Origin: Amphritea balenae
GTDB lineage: Bacteria; Pseudomonadota; Gammaproteobacteria; Pseudomonadales; Balneatricaceae
Assembly (NCBI RefSeq): GCF_003858655.1
Contig: NZ_RQXV01000002.1
Span: 434,001 to 498,000 of the forward strand
Reading direction: 5' to 3'
Length of the DNA stretch: 64,000 nucleotides
In this document: positions 16,607 through 24,776 of the stretch, one piece after another
How the letters are laid out: each line of letters opens with the position of its first letter
How positions within the stretch are numbered: the first letter of the stretch is position 1
Notes under the pieces: model-generated
The model's input: only the letters and a program-made list of their open reading frames with translations
The model's database searches: none
Told to the model about the DNA's origin: nothing
Program-made: the position numbers and the translations under genes

Positions 16607-16658
16607 TGAGTTGTGATATGTTTGTTGATATTGCGCGGGTTTAAACTCGAGTATTAGA

Positions 16659-16682
16659 AAAGGCCGCATCAGCGGCCTTTTT
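16659..16682. terminator. Bidirectional intrinsic terminator
   Basis: AAAGGCCGC (16659-16667), loop ATCA, and GCGGCCTTT (16672-16680) followed by TT on the right and preceded by a run of A on the left. It separates the convergent isomerase and EAL-HDOD genes. Confidence 0.8.
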
Positions 16683-16710
16683 ATGGTCTTGATGAAATAA
16701 TATCAAACGA

Positions 16711-17934
16711 TTAGTCGATATCGTTAAGTGCCTGCATCGCTTCTTTACTCCAGTCCAGCGCCAGTCGATAGCTATTCTCGTAAAGATTTGCATCAAAATC
16801 GGTAGGTAATAGATCCCAGTCGCCAGCTTCATAGTTGTCGACGTGCATCAGCACTTCACCCATATCTCCTTCATTAAGCAAGATCGCATCTTTGATCTCA
16901 TCAGCCAGCGGGACTTCGTTCAGCATAGTCTCACGGTCAATATCCAGCAGCAGGTGCAGGTTCGACATCATACCGGTCATAAAATAGCTGGAATGATTCG
17001 ACTGTTTGCCTGCAATCGCAATCTCTTCACACATACGTCCCCGTACTAACAAACTACGGCAGATCTCCTCTGGCTTACCACTTTGATTGCTTAGCGCGAT
17101 CAGGGTTGCCCACTTACGAATCTGCGCCATGCCTAGCATAACAATGGCTTCAGTTAATGATTCAACTTTACGTACCAGAGCATAGGCGGCTGAATTGACG
17201 ATGCGCAGCAGCTTATAGGTTAATACCGGGTCACGAATAATCAGCTGTTCCAGTCGTTCAGGCGTGGTATTTGGGTTTTGTAGTTCCTGAACCAGTTCGA
17301 TTAGTGCGGCCTGGTTCGGATCGACCTTTTTACCTTTAACAATCTTTGGTTTACTAAGGAAATGCCCCTGAAATAGCTTAAAGCCAAGCTTATTGCACTC
17401 TTCTAGTACTTCGACGGTTTCAATTTTTTCAGCCAGTAGAGTTACTTTGAATTTTGATAGCAGCCTTACCTGTTCCTTTATTTCGTCAAAGGTCATATCT
17501 TTTACATCGACCTTAACGATATGAGCCATTTTAAGAAGGGGTTCAAACTCCGGCTTGTAGATGAAATCATCGAGAGCGATTCTGTAGCCATCTTTAACCA
17601 GGCGGTGTACTGCGATAATGACTTCCCGGTCGACTTTAATATCTTCCAGGATCTCCAGTACGATATTCTTGCGGGGTAGTTCTGGGAAATCATCAGAAAC
17701 CAGGAGTTCCCGGGTTAAATTAATAAAGGCGGGAACCCGCTTCAGTGCGCCCTGGTCAGATATACTGGTATAGGTGTTTAAGATAACATCGCTGGTAGCG
17801 CTGGAACCGCAGAAAAGAGCATGATCGGAGCTATGTTCATCGCGATAGAGAAGCTCATAAGCAACGACCCGCTGACTACGATCGAAGATCGGTTGGCGGG
17901 CCATCAGGACTTGTGAAGCAGAAGATGATTCCAT
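16711..17934 (-). CDS. EAL-HDOD (YuxH-type) signalling protein
   Basis: A 407-residue protein with an N-terminal EAL-like domain (about 10-215) and a C-terminal HDOD domain (about 215-395). The EAL signature is replaced by YELLYR, and the DDFG loop is ALDDFIY; AEKIE and GHFLSKP correspond to later motifs. Canonical c-di-GMP phosphodiesterase residues are therefore only partly kept, and a binding or scaffold role is possible. The HDOD part holds RIVNSAAYAL. The ATG at 17934, with GGAAAGAG upstream, is preferred to one five codons earlier. It stands alone between convergent and divergent neighbours. Confidence 0.85.
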   Translation of the reverse strand: MESSSASQVLMARQPIFDRSQRVVAYELLYRDEHSSDHALFCGSSATSDVILNTYTSISDQGALKRVPAFINLTRELLVSDDFPELPRKNIVLEILEDIKVDREVIIAVHRLVKDGYRIALDDFIYKPEFEPLLKMAHIVKVDVKDMTFDEIKEQVRLLSKFKVTLLAEKIETVEVLEECNKLGFKLFQGHFLSKPKIVKGKKVDPNQAALIELVQELQNPNTTPERLEQLIIRDPVLTYKLLRIVNSAAYALVRKVESLTEAIVMLGMAQIRKWATLIALSNQSGKPEEICRSLLVRGRMCEEIAIAGKQSNHSSYFMTGMMSNLHLLLDIDRETMLNEVPLADEIKDAILLNEGDMGEVLMHVDNYEAGDWDLLPTDFDANLYENSYRLALDWSKEAMQALNDID

Positions 17935-18107
17935 ATAAGCTCTTTCCATAGAAACTTCAGTTCAATCCAGCATATAGGTAGCAGTGACTGTTGTCAGTAT
18001 TGAGATTCCCCATAACAGGTAGTGTTATTGAGGCAATGTGGAAAATAAGTCGCTGTTTTGGTTGCTATAGGTATAATGTGCGTCCCCTGTAGAGTGCGAA
18101 TAGAATT

Positions 18108-19031
18108 ATGAGTATTAACTGGTTTCCGGGCCATATGCATAAAGCCCGTAAAGAGATCGCTAAAGTAATGGACGAGATCGACGTGGTAATCGAGGTACTT
18201 GATGCCCGGTTGCCTGTTTCCAGTGAAAATCCGATGATTTCGCAGCTCGGTAAAGGCACTCCGGTCATCAAGTTGCTGAATAAGAGCGATCTGGCGGACC
18301 CTGTACGCACTCAGGAGTGGGTCGACTACTATAATAGCCTGCCGGATACCCGGGCTATCATGATCGACTATAAGCAGAAAAAGTTGATTAGCAGTATTCC
18401 TAATCTCTGTAATGAGTTAGTACCTTCACGCAGCAATAATGGTCGACAGGTCAGGGCGATGATCATGGGGATTCCCAATGTGGGCAAATCCACCATGATA
18501 AATGCATTGCTGGGTAAGAAAATTGCTAAAGTGGGTAATGAGCCTGCGGTAACGAAAGGGCAAAAGCGCTTTCTTCTGAAGAACGGTATGGCGTTATCCG
18601 ACACGCCGGGCATGTTATGGCCTAAAATTGAAGACCGCGATTCCGGCTATCGGTTGGCGGCCAGTGGTGCGATTAAAAATACTGCAATTGAATTTCAGCA
18701 AGTGGCTGAATATGCCGCTGAGTTTCTTTGTCAGGATTATCCCGAGCTCATGGTTGCCAGGTATAAGCTCAAGAAAATCCCTGAAAATGCTGATGAACTG
18801 CTAAAAGAGATTGGTCGTAAGCGTGGCGGTCTGCGTGCGGGTGGCAAGATTGATATGCACAAAGCATCAGAGATATTGCTAAACGAATTAAGAGGCGGTC
18901 AGATCGGTCTGGTAACCTATGAGACTGTTTCTGAGTGGCTTGAAAAATGGGAACAGCAGCGCATAGAAGCTGAGCGTCTGGCGGCTGAAGAATTGGCTGC
19001 AGAAGCAGCGAAAGAACAAGGTAAAGAGTAA
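18108..19031 (+). CDS. rbgA: Ribosome biogenesis GTPase RbgA/YlqF
   Basis: A 307-residue circularly permuted GTPase. The order is G4 (NKSD near residue 58), then G1 (GIPNVGKST near 122-130), G2 and G3 (DTPG near 166), as in the YlqF/RbgA family that matures the 50S subunit. It begins with the family signature INWFPGHMHKA. The C-terminal tail (about 275-307) is Glu/Ala-rich and helical. A basic 92-residue protein follows six bases after its stop, so the two are probably co-transcribed. Confidence 0.92.
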   Translation: MSINWFPGHMHKARKEIAKVMDEIDVVIEVLDARLPVSSENPMISQLGKGTPVIKLLNKSDLADPVRTQEWVDYYNSLPDTRAIMIDYKQKKLISSIPNLCNELVPSRSNNGRQVRAMIMGIPNVGKSTMINALLGKKIAKVGNEPAVTKGQKRFLLKNGMALSDTPGMLWPKIEDRDSGYRLAASGAIKNTAIEFQQVAEYAAEFLCQDYPELMVARYKLKKIPENADELLKEIGRKRGGLRAGGKIDMHKASEILLNELRGGQIGLVTYETVSEWLEKWEQQRIEAERLAAEELAAEAAKEQGKE

Positions 19032-19036
19032 GAGCG

Positions 19037-19315
19037 ATGACACGTAAGAGAAAGAAACGTACTGGCGGCGGACTGACAGTTTATATTGATGGGCCCCGTC
19101 GTAGTGAGAAAATGGCCGATCCGGATAGCTATGAAAGTCGTAAGCGGAAAAACCTGGATCAGAAGAAAAAGACCAAGTCGGTGTATGAGAAAGCTCGGGC
19201 GGCTGAACAATCTGATAAGGCTGCTTCGCAAGCACGAAATACTCCATTAGCAGAAAAAATACGTCGTTTAAAGAAGGCAGAAGCGGCTAAAAACGAAGAA
19301 TCCGATTCCGAATAA
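19037..19315 (+). CDS. Small basic Lys-rich protein of unknown function
   Basis: A 92-residue, strongly charged protein (KRKKRTGG at the N-terminus, several KKK/KR clusters, acidic end ESDSE). It looks largely disordered and RNA- or ribosome-associated by composition. It starts six bases after rbgA, so a link to ribosome assembly is plausible but inferred. I do not recognise a named family; it is not an obvious YihI. Confidence 0.65.
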   Translation: MTRKRKKRTGGGLTVYIDGPRRSEKMADPDSYESRKRKNLDQKKKTKSVYEKARAAEQSDKAASQARNTPLAEKIRRLKKAEAAKNEESDSE

Positions 19316-19328
19316 TCACTTCATAGTT

Positions 19329-19399
19329 TGATCTCCGCTACAGCCTAATCTACGTTTATTGTTGCCTGCGGGCTAAATCGCAGGCGCAAGTGGAGATCA
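19329..19399 (+). promoter_or_regulatory. Nested RNA hairpin sequestering the RBS of the CDGSH gene
   Basis: TGATCTCC (19329-19336) is the exact complement of GGAGATCA (19392-19399). Inside, GCCTGCG (19364-19370) pairs with CGCAGGC (19379-19385). GGAGA at 19392-19396 is the Shine-Dalgarno of the gene starting at 19404, so the outer stem would hide it. This suggests translational control or a thermosensor-like leader; inference from pairing only. Confidence 0.45.
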
Positions 19400-19403
19400 G
19401 ACA

Positions 19404-19652
19404 ATGTCACATTCTGATGTACATCGTGCCGGTGATTCCCCCGCAAAGGTAGAGCTGCAAGAAGGTGAAACTTATTGTTGGTGTGCCTGCGGTCGTTCTA
19501 ACACACAACCTTTTTGTGATGGTTCTCACCAGGGGACCGGATTAGATCCGGTGGTTTTTGTCGCGCGAAAATCTGAAACTGTTTTTCTTTGTCGCTGTAA
19601 GCAAACCGCAACGCCACCCTTATGTGATGGTAGCCATAACCGAACGGAATAA
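19404..19652 (+). CDS. Dual CDGSH iron-sulfur domain protein
   Basis: An 82-residue protein with two CDGSH iron-sulfur motifs, each giving the three-Cys-one-His set for a 2Fe-2S cluster: CACGRSNTQPFCDGSH (near 27-43) and CRCKQTATPPLCDGSH (near 62-78). Short bacterial CDGSH proteins act in redox or cluster transfer; partners are unknown. Its Shine-Dalgarno lies in the arm of a nested hairpin (19329-19399). It stands between the RbgA pair and the BaiN-like flavoprotein. Confidence 0.9.
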   Translation: MSHSDVHRAGDSPAKVELQEGETYCWCACGRSNTQPFCDGSHQGTGLDPVVFVARKSETVFLCRCKQTATPPLCDGSHNRTE

Positions 19653-19714
19653 AATTCGCTCCTGACCTTGCAACTGGGTACAATGCGCTTCTTTTTCAAC
19701 GGGAAGTCAAAGCC

Positions 19715-20893
19715 TTGCAACAGGTCGATGTCGTAGTTATAGGGGCCGGAGCATCCGGTTTAATGTGTGCAGCAATAGCCGGTTACCGGGGCCGTTCTGT
19801 GCTGGTGCTTGAGCATACGAAAAAGATCGGTCGTAAGATCCTGATGTCCGGTGGTGGGCGGTGTAATTTCACTAATATTCATAACTCGCCGGCAAATTTT
19901 ATCTCTGCCAATCCCCATTTCTGTAAATCAGCTCTGAGCCGTTATTCAGCACAAGACTTTATCGAGCTGGTGGAGCGCCATGGTATTGAGTTCCACGAGA
20001 AAACACTAGGTCAGCTTTTTTGTAATGAATCCAGTAAAGAAATTCTGGATATGTTGTTAACCGAATGTGACTGGGCCGGCGTAGAGCTTAAAACTGAGAC
20101 CAGTGTTAACGCTATCAAAGCAACAGATGCCGGATACCAGCTTTCGACCGGTCATGGCGAGCTGGAAGCAGAGTCGGTAGTGATAGCGACCGGTGGTCTT
20201 TCAATACCGAACGGTGGTGCGACCAGCTTTGCCTATGATATTGCCCAGCAGTTTGACCTGAATATTCTATCGCGCAGTGCGGCTCTGGTGCCATTTACGC
20301 TACAACCTAAGGAAAAGGATGCTCTGAAGGAGCTGTCAGGGGTGTCTCACAAGGTTCGGGCTAGCATAGGTAATACCAGCTTTGTCGAGAGTATGTTGTT
20401 CACTCATCGTGGTCTGAGTGGCCCTGCCATTTTGCAGATATCCTCATACTGGCAACCGGGTGCTGAAGTTGAAATCGATCTGTTTCCGGATATGGATCTG
20501 TTGGCATGGCTAAAGGAGCAGCGCGAGGCTCGTCCTAAAGCAGAGATTAGTAGTGTCATGGCGCAGCAGATGAGTAAACGAATGGCACAGATTCTCTGTC
20601 AGCTGTTTGGTCTTAGCGGCACCATGGCGGATCAGTCGAACAAAGCTTTGGAAAATATCAGTGGCGCTTTTCATCACTGGAAAGTAAAACCCTCAGGAAC
20701 GGAAGGCTATCGTACTGCTGAAGTGACTCTGGGTGGCATCGATACTAACGAGATTGACCAGAAAACGATGGCGGCAAAAAAAGCGCTGGGGCTCTATTTT
20801 ATCGGTGAGTGTCTGGATGTTACCGGCCATTTGGGAGGGCATAACTTCCAGTGGGCCTGGGCCTCTGGTGTAGCGGCGGGTCAGGTCGTTTAA
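19715..20893 (+). CDS. BaiN/HI0933-family NAD(P)/FAD oxidoreductase
   Basis: A 392-residue flavoprotein of the HI0933/BaiN/YhiN family. The N-terminal FAD motif GAGASGLMCA is near residues 9-18, followed by the family signatures KIGRKILMSGGGRCNFTN near 41-58 and, at the C-terminus, GEVLDVTGHLGGHN-like (here GECLDVTGHLGGHNFQWAW). The reaction is uncertain in this family. The start is taken as TTG at 19715 with GGGAAG upstream, because the FAD motif begins only seven residues in and no in-frame ATG lies closer. Confidence 0.88.
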   Translation: MQQVDVVVIGAGASGLMCAAIAGYRGRSVLVLEHTKKIGRKILMSGGGRCNFTNIHNSPANFISANPHFCKSALSRYSAQDFIELVERHGIEFHEKTLGQLFCNESSKEILDMLLTECDWAGVELKTETSVNAIKATDAGYQLSTGHGELEAESVVIATGGLSIPNGGATSFAYDIAQQFDLNILSRSAALVPFTLQPKEKDALKELSGVSHKVRASIGNTSFVESMLFTHRGLSGPAILQISSYWQPGAEVEIDLFPDMDLLAWLKEQREARPKAEISSVMAQQMSKRMAQILCQLFGLSGTMADQSNKALENISGAFHHWKVKPSGTEGYRTAEVTLGGIDTNEIDQKTMAAKKALGLYFIGECLDVTGHLGGHNFQWAWASGVAAGQVV

Positions 20894-20909
20894 AAATGCA
20901 GGGGTATTT

Positions 20910-20943
20910 AAATTTAAGACAATCAGATGCTTGTCTTAAATTT
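20910..20943. terminator. Perfect 13-bp stem-loop between convergent genes
   Basis: AAATTTAAGACAA (20910-20922) and TTGTCTTAAATTT (20931-20943) are perfect arms with an 8-base loop. There is no G/C-rich stem plus T-run, so it is a weak terminator at best, but it is the main structure in the 203-bp gap between the BaiN-like gene and the leftward LysR gene. Confidence 0.45.
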
Positions 20944-21096
20944 AGTCTAGGGGAAGTATACACCCGTACCTCATTGCACACTTTTTAGGCTTTAGCCTTC
21001 AGCCTAACTCAAGATGCAACTTAATTGCAGGTTTCCTAAGGGCTGTGGATTCAAAGTAATAAACGGTTCGAGAGGTTTTTGACAAATTCAGTATGC

Positions 21097-22029
21097 TCAA
21101 AAACTTAATTTGGCATCAGAAAGATTGGTTTTCACTAATGAGCGTATCAGCTCTGCCAACTGCCTGTAAAAACCCCTGTTTGGGGAGTTCTGTCGCCATG
21201 CTAATACAAGTGTGCGGTGCAGATTCAGGTTTTCAACATCCCTGACGCTCAGACCCTGTGGCTGGTGTATTTCTGAGTAGATGTAAGTTGAGGGTACAAA
21301 AGTTAATCCCATTCCCATTATCACCATCTGGCGCAGGGCATCCAGGCTGGAGCCTTCGTAATCCCTGGCTATAGTAGCCCCCAGCTCTGAACATAGAAGC
21401 TCCATCTGGTGGTAGCTACTGTATTGTTCTTCCAGCGTAAGAATATTCTGTCCGCGCAGGTGATGGGTTTCGACTCTCTCTAACTTAGCCAGTGGATGAT
21501 CTTCCGGGGTAATCAGTTTAAGGGGTTCTTCAAAGAGTACCTCGGTGGTTAAACGAGGGGTACCGAAGGGCTGGGATATCAGAACCAGATCCAGCCGACC
21601 TTCAAGCAGGTCAAGCTCTAATGCTTTAGGTGTGTTCTCCCGGACAAAGAGCTTAAGGGATGCGTAGGTCTGATGTAGCCCGGGTAATATATGCGGTAGC
21701 AGGTAGGGGCCGATCGTGGGTGATACTCCCATACGGAAGGTGCCTCCCGGCCCGTGATTCATCATCGCTGCCTGGTCCAGCAGGCCGTTCATTTCTTCAA
21801 GAACCTGGCGCGCGTTAGTTAGCAAATCCCTTCCTGCTGGCGTCAGGGTAGCTCCGCTACGACTGCGTTCGACTAAGGTCAGATTTAAGGTTTTTTCCAG
21901 ATTGTAAATCTGAGCTGTGAGGGTTGGCTGACTGATTTTGAGCTGCTCCGCAGCACCCCGGAAAGTACTGGATTCTGCCAGACGAACAAAGTATTCCAAT
22001 TGTTTTATGGTCGGTGTTTCCAGGGCCAT
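21097..22029 (-). CDS. OxyR-like LysR regulator lacking the peroxidatic cysteine
   Basis: A 310-residue LysR protein of the OxyR type. The DNA-binding domain (about 8-66) has TFRGAAEQLKISQPTLTAQI; the regulatory domain begins with RMGVSPTIGPYLLPHILP, as in OxyR. In the redox loop the sequence aligns without gaps to E. coli OxyR: the position of Cys199 is Ser204 here, while the Cys208 equivalent is kept as Cys213. So it cannot form the normal OxyR disulfide and may sense something else or be constitutive. It is divergent from the Mrp antiporter operon, with an OxyR-like ATAG-N7-CTAT site 36 bp upstream of its start. Confidence 0.87.
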   Translation of the reverse strand: MALETPTIKQLEYFVRLAESSTFRGAAEQLKISQPTLTAQIYNLEKTLNLTLVERSRSGATLTPAGRDLLTNARQVLEEMNGLLDQAAMMNHGPGGTFRMGVSPTIGPYLLPHILPGLHQTYASLKLFVRENTPKALELDLLEGRLDLVLISQPFGTPRLTTEVLFEEPLKLITPEDHPLAKLERVETHHLRGQNILTLEEQYSSYHQMELLCSELGATIARDYEGSSLDALRQMVIMGMGLTFVPSTYIYSEIHQPQGLSVRDVENLNLHRTLVLAWRQNSPNRGFYRQLAELIRSLVKTNLSDAKLSF

Positions 22030-22064
22030 AATTGTAACTCCTCGGGAATAAGGTCTTTATGATG

Positions 22065-22079
22065 ATAGGGATATCCTAT
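22065..22079. promoter_or_regulatory. OxyR-type half operator ATAG-N7-CTAT
   Basis: ATAGGGATATCCTAT matches the ATAG-N7-CTAT core recognised by OxyR; a second CTAT occurs at 22099-22102. It lies 36 bp upstream of the OxyR-like gene, consistent with autoregulation. Apart from this site I see nothing distinct in the 306-321 bp between the LysR gene and mnhE. Confidence 0.45.
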
Positions 22080-22350
22080 CAATAAAATTAAATAATCTCT
22101 ATTGAGCTATCAGCTACAGCAACGCAATATTGGGCCCCATATTTGATCTGGGATTAAGAATAAACTTTAAGATATTAACTAGTTAAGGGGCTTCTGAAAC
22201 TCCAGATGGCATTTTTATGCTGATATTCAAGGTCTTTTGGGTGGTTTTCATAGATGATGAAATGCCGTTACAAAGGGATAACTGAAGACTTAAAGGGTCA
22301 GATTTTCAGGCTGGCTGAAAACGATTTATATCAAAGTGGATAGATATTAC

Positions 22351-22827
22351 ATGCATATCGTTAAATGGACGGTGGTACTGTCAATATTCTGGTTGTTGCT
22401 TTCAGGCTACATCGAACCATTGCTGCTGAGTTTCGGTGCAATATCTGTCGTTGTTGTGCTGTTAGTCCTCAAACGTATGGATAAAGTCGAAAATGAGCCC
22501 GGGCATATCGGTACAAGTCTTCGACTGATCCGATATGCCCCTTGGCTGATCGGGCAAATATTCAGTTCAGGTCTTCATGTAACTAAACTGATCTGGGGTT
22601 CACCAGATAAGGTTTCTCCGGCTTTAGCAAAAATTAGCGCGAAAGATATTCCGCCAAGCAGTCGGGTCCTTTATGCCAACTCAATAACCCTGACTCCGGG
22701 AACATTGAGCGTGGACCTGGAGGAGGGGGAGGTGACTGTCCATGCGTTGCAAGAATCATCAATCGCTGAGCTGGAAGAAGGTCAGATGGAAAAGAAAATT
22801 ACTGCTATCTGGGGTGAAAACAAATGA
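22351..22827 (+). CDS. mnhE: Mrp/Mnh antiporter subunit E
   Basis: A 158-residue MnhE/MrpE-family protein: two N-terminal membrane helices, the GQIFSSGLHVTKLIW segment and a cytoplasmic part with the family motif SITLTPGTLSVDLEEGEVTVH (near 107-128, given by its ends). It is a small structural subunit of the multi-subunit Na+(K+)/H+ antiporter. The ATG at 22351 is preferred; a GTG at 22336 adds five residues and cannot be excluded. It is the first gene of the operon and overlaps mnhF by four bases. Confidence 0.88.
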   Translation: MHIVKWTVVLSIFWLLLSGYIEPLLLSFGAISVVVVLLVLKRMDKVENEPGHIGTSLRLIRYAPWLIGQIFSSGLHVTKLIWGSPDKVSPALAKISAKDIPPSSRVLYANSITLTPGTLSVDLEEGEVTVHALQESSIAELEEGQMEKKITAIWGENK

Positions 22828-23090
22828 CTGAAATTCTAGCGGCAGCCTGCATAGCTATTCTGGTGGTCATGGCAATTGCTCTAGCCAGGGCATTTAAGGC
22901 ACCTACGGTTTACGACCGGATTCTTGGCGTAAATATGTTCGGTACCAAGACCGTTCTGTTTATTGCCGCGAGCGGATATCTGATGGGCCGTCCCGATTTT
23001 CTGGATATCGCCATTGTTTATGCGTTGATTAACTTCATAGGGATGGTCGCGGTACTTCGTTTCTTCGAATATACCTCACCTATTGAATAA
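22824..23090 (+). CDS. mnhF: Mrp/Mnh antiporter subunit F
   Basis: An 88-residue membrane protein with three hydrophobic helices and the MnhF signature RAFKAPTVYDRILGVNMFGTK in the first loop (given by its ends). It is part of the Mrp-type antiporter and starts with an ATGA overlap with mnhE; mnhG follows after 23 bp. Confidence 0.9.
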   Translation: MTEILAAACIAILVVMAIALARAFKAPTVYDRILGVNMFGTKTVLFIAASGYLMGRPDFLDIAIVYALINFIGMVAVLRFFEYTSPIE

Positions 23091-23113
23091 CAACTGAGTA
23101 TAAGTGATAAACC

Positions 23114-23446
23114 ATGGATTTCCTGGACATTGTCAGTAGCATGCTGCTTCTAGCAGGTGTTTTTTTCGGATTCAGCGGCGCTGTCGGGCTGTTCCGGTTC
23201 CCGGATTTTTTTACCCGGGTACACGCAGCCAGTGTTACCGATTCTATCGCCGCTATCCTGATTATCGGCGGTTTGCTGTTACAAACCTCATTCGATCTGA
23301 ATACGGCTAAGCTCGTGTTTATTCTGCTGTTTCTGCTGGTTACCAGCCCGACGGCTTCTCATGCCCTGGCAAAATCTGCCCGTCATGGTGGACTACTGAC
23401 GTTGGCAGAATCCAGCTCGCAAGATAAACAGGAGAGTGCTAAGTAA
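23114..23446 (+). CDS. mnhG: Mrp/Mnh antiporter subunit G
   Basis: A 110-residue membrane protein with three helices. The FFGFSGAVGLFRFPDFFTRVHAAS segment (residues about 18-41) and the LLVTSPTASHALAKSA region are diagnostic of MnhG/MrpG. Its stop overlaps the next start (TAATG). Confidence 0.9.
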   Translation: MDFLDIVSSMLLLAGVFFGFSGAVGLFRFPDFFTRVHAASVTDSIAAILIIGGLLLQTSFDLNTAKLVFILLFLLVTSPTASHALAKSARHGGLLTLAESSSQDKQESAK

Positions 23447-24423
23447 TGGCTGAGTTTATTGACCTGGTGTTGCTGGCAATGTTGGCACTCACCGCCCTGC
23501 GGATTATTTTCTTAAAAGATCTGTTTGCTGTCGTGATGCTGTTCGGTATCTATAGCTTTCTATCCGCTTTGATATTTGTGAACCTGGATGCGGTTGACGT
23601 TGCCTTTACCGAAGCCTCTGTGGGGGCAGGTATTTCTACGGTTCTGATGCTTGTCACCCTGGCGATGACTGGCCGGAAAGAGAAGCAGAGTACGCACTCC
23701 ACTCTATTGCCGCTATTTGTTGTTCTGGTTACGGGTGCTGCGTTAATTTATGGCACCCTCGATATGCCCCCTTTCGGGCATCCGGATAATCCAGTGCATC
23801 AACATGTTGCGCCTCGTTACATAGAAGAGTCACCTAAAGAAGTGGGCTTACCTAATATGGTCACTTCGGTGTTAGCCAGTTATCGTGGCTTCGATACGCT
23901 GGGGGAAACGGTTGTAGTATTCTCCGCGCTCATTGGTGTTCTCTCGCTCTTGGGAGTACGTCGTAAGAAGAAAAAAGACCTTGAATCGGGCCTGGAAACA
24001 CACAGTGTTCTGCATGTGGTTTCTAAAATCATTATTCCTTTGGTGATTCTGTTTGCCTTATATGTCCAGTTTCATGGCGATTTCGGTCCCGGGGGAGGCT
24101 TCCAGGCCGGTGTGATCGCAGCAGCCGCCTTTATTTTGTACGCGCTCGTCCTTGGGCTGCCTAAAGCGTTTGCAGTGGTTGGGCCTAAGTTCTTACAGTG
24201 GATGGCTTCTTTTGGCGTGCTGCTCTATGCCAGTGTCGGTTTGTATAGCATGTACAAGGGCGGTCATTTTCTTGATTACAACAAACTCGCCGCAGACCCG
24301 ATAGCTGGTCAGCACTATGGCATCATCATTATTGAGCTGGGTGTGGGTATTACAGTGTTTGCGGTCATGTTGAATATTTTCTATGCCTTTGGCAGTCAGG
24401 CTGAGAGGTCAAACGTCCAGTGA
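23446..24423 (+). CDS. mnhB: MbhD/DUF4040-MnhB fusion antiporter subunit
   Basis: A 325-residue membrane protein made of an N-terminal DUF4040/MbhD domain (about 1-85; DVAFTEASVGAGISTVLML is typical) and a C-terminal MnhB domain (about 185-315; YVQFHGDFGPGGGFQAGVIAA). In classical Mrp operons the MbhD part belongs to the end of the large MrpA; here it is joined to MrpB instead and no full MrpA exists. It links to mnhC by a GTGA overlap. Confidence 0.87.
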   Translation: MAEFIDLVLLAMLALTALRIIFLKDLFAVVMLFGIYSFLSALIFVNLDAVDVAFTEASVGAGISTVLMLVTLAMTGRKEKQSTHSTLLPLFVVLVTGAALIYGTLDMPPFGHPDNPVHQHVAPRYIEESPKEVGLPNMVTSVLASYRGFDTLGETVVVFSALIGVLSLLGVRRKKKKDLESGLETHSVLHVVSKIIIPLVILFALYVQFHGDFGPGGGFQAGVIAAAAFILYALVLGLPKAFAVVGPKFLQWMASFGVLLYASVGLYSMYKGGHFLDYNKLAADPIAGQHYGIIIIELGVGITVFAVMLNIFYAFGSQAERSNVQ

Positions 24424-24776
24424 GCTTTATTTTCGATTATTACAACTACTGGATCGTCGTATTTCTGATGATGGCCGGTTTTTACATTGTTATTTCCGCT
24501 AACAACCTGGTTAAGAAGATTGTAGGTCTGAATATTTTTCAAACCTCTGTTTTCATGCTCTATATATCCATGGGTAAGGTTACCGGAGGTACAGCACCTA
24601 TCGTGGTGGAAGGGGTTACTCAATACTCTAATCCACTGCCTCACGTGCTTATTCTTACAGCCATTGTTGTGGGCGTTGCCACAACAGCGGTGGGTCTTTC
24701 ACTGATTGTCCGGATCAAACAAGCTTATGGCACTGTTGAAGAGAATGAATTTGAAAATAAGGATGATGCGATCTGA
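24420..24776 (+). CDS. mnhC: Mrp/Mnh antiporter subunit C
   Basis: A 118-residue NuoK-like membrane subunit with three helices. The NNLVKKIVGLNIFQTSVFML segment and the PLPHVLILTAIVVGVATTAV helix are diagnostic of MnhC. The start is GTG at 24420, overlapping the previous stop; the next gene overlaps its stop by one base (TGATG). Confidence 0.9.
   Translation: MSFIFDYYNYWIVVFLMMAGFYIVISANNLVKKIVGLNIFQTSVFMLYISMGKVTGGTAPIVVEGVTQYSNPLPHVLILTAIVVGVATTAVGLSLIVRIKQAYGTVEENEFENKDDAI

Noticed and set aside
23446-24423. Possible frameshifted remnant of a full MrpA
   Set aside because: The gene is intact, links neatly to both neighbours by start/stop overlaps, and the MbhD-MnhB fusion is a plausible native form, so decay is not indicated.
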